Source: Bacillota bacterium (GTDB lineage Bacteria; Bacillota; Clostridia; Lachnospirales; Lachnospiraceae). Taken from it: DNA of 64,000 nt. The notes under the pieces are model-generated. The model did no database searches and had not been told where the DNA came from. It saw only the letters and a list, made by a program, of their open reading frames with translations. The translations under genes were made by a program, and so were the position numbers. The DNA lies in NCBI GenBank assembly GCA_023437365.1, contig JAEZGK010000099.1, positions 124,001 to 188,000 on the forward strand. Direction: 5' to 3'. Below are positions 58,764 to 64,000 of this stretch, piece after piece. Numbering within the stretch: position 1 is the stretch's first letter; every line of letters begins with the position of its first letter.

Positions 58764-59393
58764 ATGAAATTAATAGATATTGAGACAGAGAACAAGCTGT
58801 TATTGAAATTTAAATATAAAGAAGAGTATTATAGTATGATTGTGGACTTGGTTGCAAAAAACAGTACATACATAATCATTCCTTCTATTCTGGATAATAA
58901 TCAGGTGATAGATCCTGAAATACTGGAGGAGGCAGAGTTAATCTATACGGTAAAGGAAGGAGTCTTTAAATTCGAAGAGCTTACGATGGAGATTGCTTCT
59001 TTTCTTGACATGAGAGTATATCAGGTCAGCTCTGAGGAGGATGTTAGCAGAATAAATCGCCGAGAAGCATATCGGGTATTTATCGGTGAAGTAGTAACAG
59101 TCATGGTATTGATTGAGAATGGCAGTTGGAGAAATGTGGAGGGTGTTTTAAAGAACATCAGTATTACTGGGATGGGAATTATTTTAAAACAGGAATTTGA
59201 TATAGGAACCATGATGAGAATTCTTTATAATTGTGAAGGTGTTCATTATTTACTCGAGGGCACAGTCATAAGAAAAGAAAAGGCAAAGCGTTACCGGGCA
59301 TTTTCCTACGGCTGTCTGTTTAAAGAGCCAGACAACAAGTTGAATCGGGTCATTATTCAAAAGCAGATTAGGAATAAAAAAGCGAATGACTAA
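58764..59393 (+). CDS. PilZ-domain c-di-GMP effector (YcgR-like)
   Basis: Cytoplasmic c-di-GMP-binding protein, likely slowing flagellar rotation or acting in surface behaviour. An N-terminal YcgR/YpfA-like domain (about 1-90) is followed by PilZ (about 95-205) with the RREAYR arginine motif (RxxxR) near residue 98 and the NISITGMG motif (N/DxSxxG) near 130. Length 209 is typical for Gram-positive YpfA-like proteins. It sits next to a chemoreceptor gene, divergent, in keeping with motility. A terminator follows. Confidence 0.92.
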   Translation: MKLIDIETENKLLLKFKYKEEYYSMIVDLVAKNSTYIIIPSILDNNQVIDPEILEEAELIYTVKEGVFKFEELTMEIASFLDMRVYQVSSEEDVSRINRREAYRVFIGEVVTVMVLIENGSWRNVEGVLKNISITGMGIILKQEFDIGTMMRILYNCEGVHYLLEGTVIRKEKAKRYRAFSYGCLFKEPDNKLNRVIIQKQIRNKKAND

Positions 59394-59395
59394 GA

Positions 59396-59427
59396 GGTAT
59401 CATGAAGTATATCATGATATCTTTTTT
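59396..59427 (+). terminator. Terminator after the PilZ gene
   Basis: GGTATCATGA (59396-59405) with TCATGATATC (59412-59421), one wobble, followed by six T. Confidence 0.85.
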
Positions 59428-59443
59428 GTTTCTAAAAAATAGA

Positions 59444-59491
59444 TTGACAGCTAATGATTGTTAGCCTATAATTAAGCTAATGAATGTTAGC
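59444..59491 (+). promoter_or_regulatory. Promoter with twin TetR-type operators
   Basis: TTGACA (59444-59449) and TATAAT (59467-59472) are 17 bases apart. The spacer is filled by the palindrome GCTAATGATTGTTAGC (59450-59465), and a second copy, GCTAATGAATGTTAGC (59476-59491), covers the transcription start. Centre-to-centre distance is 26 bp. This is a textbook self-repressed regulator arrangement. Confidence 0.85.
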
Positions 59492-59507
59492 CAAAAGGAG
59501 ATGGAGA

Positions 59508-60143
59508 TTGGAACAGCTATCTACAAAGAAAAGAATTATTTTGGAAGCGTTAAATTTATTCGCAGAAAAGGGATACGAGGCGGTTAGTGTGGCCCAGATT
59601 GCTGCGGCAGTCGGCATCAAGGCTCCGTCTTTATATAAGCATTATAAAAGTAAGCAGGATATTTATGATGCAATTCTTGCGGAGATGTCAGAACGATATG
59701 AGAAACAGGCAGCAACGATGCAGATGAACGGCAATGAGCCGGAACAGGATATTGAGCTATTCCAGAGTGTTGATGAGAAACAGCTGATTGAGATGGGAAA
59801 AAGCCTTTTCCTTTATTTCCTTCATGATGAGTATGTGGCAAAATTTCGAAAGCTGTTGGCTATGGAACAATACCATAACAGGGAATTGGCTGATCAGTAT
59901 GTGAAGCAGTATATTGATGCCCCTCTTACTTATCAGGGGGCGGCGTTAGGTTTACTCATAGGACGGCAAAAAATGCTACAGAAGGATCCGCAGACGATGG
60001 CATTACAATTTTATGGACCGATGTTTTTACTGCTTACACTCTGTGACTGTCATCCCGAGAGAGAAGAAGAAGCATTACAAATGATAGAACACCATATTAA
60101 GCAATTTAGCGATTTATATAAAAATACGAAGGGGGAAGCATAA
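59508..60143 (+). CDS. TetR/AcrR family regulator
   Basis: One-component repressor of 211 residues. A TTG start at 59508 is chosen because AAAGGAG (59494-59500) lies seven bases upstream; an ATG at 59484 falls in the operator. The HTH is clear: RIILEALNLFAEKGYEAVSV, then IAAAVGIKAPSLYKHYKSKQ. The C-terminal domain holds the ligand pocket, unknown. The stop overlaps the start of the flavoprotein gene by one base (TAATG), so the two form a coupled operon under the twin operators. Confidence 0.92.
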   Translation: MEQLSTKKRIILEALNLFAEKGYEAVSVAQIAAAVGIKAPSLYKHYKSKQDIYDAILAEMSERYEKQAATMQMNGNEPEQDIELFQSVDEKQLIEMGKSLFLYFLHDEYVAKFRKLLAMEQYHNRELADQYVKQYIDAPLTYQGAALGLLIGRQKMLQKDPQTMALQFYGPMFLLLTLCDCHPEREEEALQMIEHHIKQFSDLYKNTKGEA

Positions 60144-60859
60144 TGAAAATAGTAATTATACACGGACAAAGTCACAAGGGAACATCCTATCATGTCGGAA
60201 GAGCTCTGGTCGATCAACTCGGATCAAAAGAAAACATAACAGAATTCTTTCTGCCAAAGGATATGCCTCATTTTTGCTGCGGCTGCTATCAGTGTCTGAA
60301 GAGCTCAGATCAATGCCCGCATTATGAATGGGTAAGACCAATCATGCAAAGTATGGACGAGGCAGACCTATTAGTATTCACGACTCCGGTATACTGCTTA
60401 CGTACTACAGGATCGATGAAAGCATTGTTAGATCATCTTTTTATCCAATGGATCAGTCACAGACCTAAGGAAGAGATGTATTTTAAAAGAGCGGTTGTGG
60501 TCTCTGCCGGTGCCGGCGGAGGTATGAAGGAAGCCGCAAAGGATATTGTAACCAGCTTGAAATTCTGGGGTATATCATATATACAAACCTATAAAGTGCG
60601 TAGTATGGCTGTGTCTTGGAATGATGTAAATGATAAAAATAAAGCAAAAATAGAGCAGGATATAAAGGCCATGGCGGATAAGCTCAAGGCAGGCAGAAGG
60701 CCCACAAAGGTATTCCTTAGCAGGAAGGTAATGTTCCACCTTATGAGGAAAATGCAGCTGGCGGGGTGGGGATCCGGTTCTGAGGATAAAGCATATTGGA
60801 TGGAACAGGGATGGCTGGGGAAGTACAGACCCTGGAAGAGAAAACCCTCGGTAGAATAG
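60143..60859 (+). CDS. Flavodoxin-fold NAD(P)H-dependent oxidoreductase
   Basis: FMN-binding oxidoreductase, 238 residues. The phosphate-binding start is IHGQSHKGTSYHVGRAL (residues 6-22), then FFLPKDMPHFCCGCYQCLKS near 40, a cysteine-containing loop like that of iron-sulfur flavoproteins but with fewer cysteines (CCGCYQC), and VFTTPVYCLRTTGSMKALLD near 78. It lies in a coupled operon with its TetR regulator, a typical arrangement for quinone or electrophile stress reductases. The last 60 residues are basic and specific to this protein. Confidence 0.88.
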   Translation: MKIVIIHGQSHKGTSYHVGRALVDQLGSKENITEFFLPKDMPHFCCGCYQCLKSSDQCPHYEWVRPIMQSMDEADLLVFTTPVYCLRTTGSMKALLDHLFIQWISHRPKEEMYFKRAVVVSAGAGGGMKEAAKDIVTSLKFWGISYIQTYKVRSMAVSWNDVNDKNKAKIEQDIKAMADKLKAGRRPTKVFLSRKVMFHLMRKMQLAGWGSGSEDKAYWMEQGWLGKYRPWKRKPSVE

Positions 60860-61065
60860 ATTGTTATTCTTCAGAAGGAATTTGACAACCTGATCATCGG
60901 AGTAATAAATCCGATATAGAATAATTACGTATCTCAGGGTGAAGATAAAGTCGGTATAATCCTTGGCATGTTTCGAGGAGATCCTTCATATGGTATAGTG
61001 GACAATATTACGGATGTCTACATAGGATGTGAGGAGCGTATTCGAAGCAAGAAAGGAGAGACAGG

Positions 61066-61365
61066 ATGGAGCTTTTATCTAAATATGTGGTTGTGGTAGT
61101 TTTGGCGATTTGTCTTTGCGTAGGATATATCATCAAGCACAGCATTTCCTTTATACCGAATAAATTCATACCGCTGATACTGGCGGTAATCGGCATTGTA
61201 TTAAATATCTGGATCAACGGCTGGACCTTTACTCCGGAGATTTTACTCGGTGGACTGGCAAGTGGTCTGGCTAGCACCGGTGCCTTTGAAATGATAAGAA
61301 ATATTACTGGTGGAAGTGGGGAACAGCAGAATAATGTGGCTGGACAAGAAAGCACTGCTGAGTAG
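61066..61365 (+). CDS. Holin-like small membrane protein
   Basis: Small protein of 99 residues with two or three transmembrane segments (VVVVVLAICLCVGYIIKH; FIPLILAVIGIVLNIWI; ILLGGLASGLASTGAF) and a hydrophilic tail, in the layout of the phage holin 5_2 (PF16079-like) family. RBS GGAG precedes the start by eight bases. No phage lysis or structural genes surround it, so it may be a domesticated or remnant gene. Confidence 0.7.
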   Translation: MELLSKYVVVVVLAICLCVGYIIKHSISFIPNKFIPLILAVIGIVLNIWINGWTFTPEILLGGLASGLASTGAFEMIRNITGGSGEQQNNVAGQESTAE

Positions 61366-61430
61366 ACACGAAGAAACGAAGTGCTTCGGCAAATCGCAAC
61401 AGCATAAAAGTAATAGAATATAAAAAACTG

Positions 61431-61506
61431 AGGGGCAGTCATAAAATCAGTAATGCATAGAAAGCAAGAGATCTTTCTGTTTGATTACTATTTTGTAACT
61501 GCCTCT
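61431..61506. terminator. Long imperfect hairpin between convergent genes
   Basis: GGGGCAGT (from 61433), AGTAAT and AGAAAG pair with CTTTCT, ATTACT and ACTGCCTC (to 61505) in three blocks. It lies between the holin-like gene and the GGDEF gene and probably serves both strands. Confidence 0.5.
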
Positions 61507-61526
61507 CTCTTATATGTTCGGGATAT

Positions 61527-61982
61527 TTAACTTAGGATATAATAAGCCAAACTGCCTGCTTTTCGTTTAGCCTCCTCAATGGTACGGTCCAGATTCTCGA
61601 ATAATTCCTTGTATCTGACAGTTTGGGCATCTATTTTTGTCGCTCCGACCCGCATACTGACAGGAATACTCTGATGATTCACTTCAATGGTCCGATCATT
61701 CAATGCTGTGATTTTTGCGGCGAGCTGTTCTGCCTGTAGAGCATCGGCATAATCAGTCACTAATGCAAATTCATCTCCACCGATACGAAAAAGGATACTA
61801 TCCTCCCCCGATAGAGAATCAATTCTTCTTAAACACTCGATAATCACCTGATCTCCGGTTGCGCGGCCGAACGTATCGTTAACTGTCTGAAACCTCATAA
61901 TGTCAAAGCATAATACATATCTGTCTGTACGGCTTTTCAGTAAATCATACAGCTCGGACAGATCTAATTTCTTTCTGCTCAT
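61527..61982 (-). CDS. Short GGDEF protein, probably 5'-truncated AraC-GGDEF
   Basis: A 151-residue GGDEF domain with an intact signature RIGGDEFAL near residue 92, LCFDIMRFQTVNDTFGRATGD near 27 and AKITALNDRTIEV near 114. The start at 61982 (GGAGG seven bases upstream) is the likely current one. The frame runs on upstream for 60 more codons with no ATG, encoding the end of an AraC-type domain, so the ancestral protein was a DNA-binding AraC-GGDEF fusion. The domain alone may still make c-di-GMP or bind GTP. Confidence 0.75.
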   Translation of the reverse strand: MSRKKLDLSELYDLLKSRTDRYVLCFDIMRFQTVNDTFGRATGDQVIIECLRRIDSLSGEDSILFRIGGDEFALVTDYADALQAEQLAAKITALNDRTIEVNHQSIPVSMRVGATKIDAQTVRYKELFENLDRTIEEAKRKAGSLAYYILS

Positions 61983-62162
61983 TAGCTTACCTCCGTCATA
62001 TTCGAATTCCAATCTCGGGAAGATACCACTAAAGCTCCATTGCTTTCGAAAGGCAGACGGTGTAATCCCCCAAGTCTTAGAAAAGGCTCTGGTAAAAACC
62101 TCAGGAGAATGGTATTGATACCTTGCCTGAAACCTATGAGAATAATTGCAATCGAAACTTAC
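61983..62162 (-). pseudogene. Remnant of an AraC-type HTH domain
   Basis: The 60 codons upstream of the GGDEF start, in the same frame, read SHRFQARYQYHSPEVFTRAF and then SKTWGITPSAFRKQW, the second helix-turn-helix of AraC regulators with its typical FTRAFxxxxGxTPxxFR. The frame is closed upstream by TGA (62163-62165), and the rest of the AraC gene is missing. Confidence 0.7.
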
Positions 62163-62241
62163 TCAGTAGTAAACTATCCATGTATTGTGATAACGGCACC
62201 GTATGAGGATATCATAGCATAGACCGAATAGAATGACTTGA

Positions 62242-62784
62242 TTATTTGGATACAAATTTCTGCCATTCTTCTAGGGTCATTGAATAGCAGCAGAGATCGA
62301 AGATACAACCATTGAAAATCTGGATGCAGCGACGCAAGGTGCCCTCATACTGAAACCCGCATTTCTCGATCACACGCTTCGATCGCTCATTGTGGCTGTA
62401 ATGGTGCACGGACAGCAGCTTAATGCCCATATGCTCGAAGGCGTATCGGATGGCAGCAATTGCGGCTTCCGTCATCAGTCCCTGTCCCCAGTAATCCTCC
62501 GAAAGAACATATCCGAGCATCTTCACATCAGGGGCAGTTCGGAGCTTATCTGCATGCAGGCCGAGGGAGCCGATCAGCTTGTTGCTCTCCTTCAAGACCA
62601 AGGCCCAGACCTCCTGATCTTCGATAAAGCTGGTCAGAATTCGCCGCGATTCTTCTATCTCCCGGTGAGGTGGCCATCCGGCATTCGGGCCGATATTCGG
62701 AGTTTTGGCATATTCATAAAATTGTATTAAATCACTCTCCACAAAGGGTCTTAAAATCAATCTGTCGGTTTCCAGTGTTATCAT
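62242..62784 (-). CDS. RimJ/RimL-type GNAT acetyltransferase
   Basis: Acetyltransferase of 180 residues of the RimJ/RimL group, which acetylate ribosomal protein N-termini, amino sugars or other small amines. The start at 62784 (MITLETDRLILRPF) has GAGGAG seven bases before it. LGYVLSEDYWGQGLMTEA near 93 is the acetyl-CoA site, followed by KLLSVHHYSHNERSKRVIEK and CGFQYEGTLRR. Substrate is unknown. Confidence 0.88.
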   Translation of the reverse strand: MITLETDRLILRPFVESDLIQFYEYAKTPNIGPNAGWPPHREIEESRRILTSFIEDQEVWALVLKESNKLIGSLGLHADKLRTAPDVKMLGYVLSEDYWGQGLMTEAAIAAIRYAFEHMGIKLLSVHHYSHNERSKRVIEKCGFQYEGTLRRCIQIFNGCIFDLCCYSMTLEEWQKFVSK

Positions 62785-63050
62785 AGCATTGCTCCTCTCA
62801 TATTGTTTTTTCTGCTGCCGCAAGGATGAGTTGATCTTCCTGTATCTGGTTTGATAGTTTCAGTAAAATTAGTAAGAGTATACTCGTAAATAGTTGAAAA
62901 TGCAAGGGAAAGCTACAGAATGGATGTTCGCCCGCTTGCTTGCGGAATTTTATGATCTTGTGTATAATGAAAAAAGCAACAGAGTAAATGAATCGACAAT
63001 AGAGACACATGGTGTCCCAAGTATATGAGATAATACGATTAGTGTTTAAA

Positions 63051-63156
63051 GTGTCAAAAAGGACACATTATTATGATGTGTCTAAAGGCACAGAAAAGCA
63101 GTTGAAAGGCAAGCTCTTCAACTGCCATTGCTGCAAGCAGCATGACCTTTTGACAC
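63051..63156. other. Four-way-junction element upstream of sbcD
   Basis: An outer stem GTGTCAAAAAGG (63051-63062) with CCTTTTGACAC (63146-63156), one bulge, encloses three hairpins: GACACAT/ATGTGTC (63062-63082), GCAGTTGAA/TTCAACTGC (63098-63125) and TGCTGC/GCAGCA (63129-63142). It lies in the 62785-63211 gap; the rest of that gap is AT-rich with nothing else supported. Confidence 0.65.
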
Positions 63157-63211
63157 GGAAGTTGGTTAACATAGAAATTTATATAAACTTAGCCGGAATA
63201 GGAGGGGAATT

Positions 63212-64000
63212 ATGAAGTTTATTCATATTGCAGATATCCATCTGGGCGCAACCCCGGATTCGAATATGCCCTGGGGTCCACAGAGGGAAAAGGAAATCTG
63301 GAGCAGCTTTCAGGATATCGTTCGAATATGCAATGAGGAGAAAGCGGAGCTTCTGCTGATTGCAGGGGATATGTTTCATCGCCAGCCACTGGTGAGAGAG
63401 CTGAAGGAGGTTAATTACATATTAAGCAGGCTGGAGACAGCCAAGGCGGTCATTATGGCGGGTAACCATGATTATATCGGGCCAAGGTCTTACTATCAGG
63501 ATTTTGTCTGGGATGAGAAGATCCATTTCTTCCTGCAGGATAGCCTGGAGGTGAAGGAATATGCGGAGCTGGGAGTCGAGGTATACGGCCTGAGCTTCTG
63601 TTCTAAGGATATTACTGAGCCTCTCTATGACGGTGTAAAACCGAATCAGAATAATAGGCTGCATATCCTGCTGGCTCACGGAGGAGATGAGAGAAATATC
63701 CCAATGAACCGAAGGAAGCTGACAGAGCTTGGTTTTGATTATATCGCGCTGGGGCATATCCACAAACCGGAATTCATTACAGAGAAGATCGCTTACTGCG
63801 GATCTCTGGAACCCCTAGATAAGAACGAGTTGGGAGAACGCGGTTATATTATTGGTGAGATTACCAAGGATGCCGAAGGCAGGATAAAGACCTCGGCACG
63901 CTTTGTACCACATTCCCTCAGGCAGTATAGAAGGTGCATCCTGAGTGTAACCCAGGATACGACCAATGGTTCCCTACTGGATCAGGCCAGAGAGATTATG
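63212..64000 (+). CDS. sbcD: Exonuclease SbcD-like metallophosphoesterase, partial
   Basis: The gene runs off the window end; 263 codons are present. GGAGGGG lies four bases before the ATG. Metallophosphoesterase motifs: FIHIADIHLGA (D, H) at the N-terminus, LLLIAGDMFHR near 49, MAGNHDY near 84, LLAHGGDE near 153 and ALGHIHKPE near 179. SbcD is the nuclease subunit (Mre11-like) paired with the SbcC ATPase for cutting DNA hairpins and protein-blocked ends; sbcC is expected just beyond the window. Confidence 0.88.
   Translation, partial: MKFIHIADIHLGATPDSNMPWGPQREKEIWSSFQDIVRICNEEKAELLLIAGDMFHRQPLVRELKEVNYILSRLETAKAVIMAGNHDYIGPRSYYQDFVWDEKIHFFLQDSLEVKEYAELGVEVYGLSFCSKDITEPLYDGVKPNQNNRLHILLAHGGDERNIPMNRRKLTELGFDYIALGHIHKPEFITEKIAYCGSLEPLDKNELGERGYIIGEITKDAEGRIKTSARFVPHSLRQYRRCILSVTQDTTNGSLLDQAREIM

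Noticed and set aside
1..64000. tRNA, rRNA, c-di-GMP (GEMM) and SAM/TPP riboswitches
   Set aside because: No T-arm-like GGTTCGA context or conserved riboswitch cores were seen on either strand by eye; a covariance-model scan would settle it.

Overview
The window looks like chromosome from an anaerobic, spore-forming, motile member of the Clostridia, most likely the Lachnospiraceae. The reasons are moderately AT-rich DNA with strong AGGAGG ribosome sites, the sporulation signal gene spoIIR with a sigma-F-like promoter, veg, a SPOCS/LysM protein, a c-di-AMP PII-like receptor, a type 2-like isoleucyl-tRNA synthetase behind a T-box leader, and an electron-bifurcating-type [FeFe] hydrogenase operon. 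No prophage, conjugative element, CRISPR array, rRNA or tRNA gene was seen. Mobile DNA is limited to one MITE-like element and several families of palindromic intergenic repeats.

Layout. 1-7.7 kb: two unknown proteins, clpB, a TetR regulator, a metallo-beta-lactamase fold hydrolase, a PrcB-like lipoprotein and veg. 7.7-13.7 kb (minus): an operon for an SLH surface protein, a HlyD/MacA adaptor and a MacB-type ABC ATPase and permease. 14-24.3 kb: cell-envelope and sporulation genes (SPOCS-LysM, ispE, spoIIR, DUF1934, CapA, PlsC, VanY-type carboxypeptidase) and nicotinate phosphoribosyltransferase. 24.4-35.5 kb: ileS with an elaborate leader, a DarA-like c-di-AMP receptor, an FKBP lipoprotein, a YgiQ radical SAM enzyme, a DeaD/CshA helicase behind a hairpin-rich leader, and an autoregulated PerR/Fur gene. 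35.5-36.8 kb: a MITE, a candidate small RNA and a small unknown gene.

36.8-47.1 kb is the redox core. A minus-strand operon encodes a NuoE-like subunit, a HATPase, a thioredoxin-like ferredoxin, a NuoF-like subunit and the [FeFe] hydrogenase. Facing it is a plus-strand run of a PAS/degenerate-GGDEF protein, DRTGG protein, RsbW-like ATPase, sensory-type [FeFe] hydrogenase, second DRTGG protein and PHP phosphoesterase. I infer the second cluster senses or regulates hydrogen and redox state for the first.

47-64 kb: an MFS drug-efflux gene behind what looks like a leader-peptide translational attenuator, a PhzF protein, asnS flanked by two structured elements, queT behind a preQ1-I-like riboswitch, a paralogous pair of Cys-rich proteins around a GNAT, an HTH protein with an unusual C-terminal domain, a chemoreceptor and PilZ protein, a TetR/flavoprotein operon with twin operators, a lone holin-like gene, a 5'-truncated AraC-GGDEF gene, an acetyltransferase and the start of sbcD.

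The most interesting material is non-coding: (1) tandem arrays of an SD/anti-SD hairpin placed just before the ribosome sites of ileS and of one hydrogenase-operon gene, with the same 19-nt core but different linkers; (2) the translational attenuator of the MFS pump; (3) an orphan promoter-terminator unit with UCCC-type loops; (4) the helicase leader; (5) clover-shaped intergenic elements.
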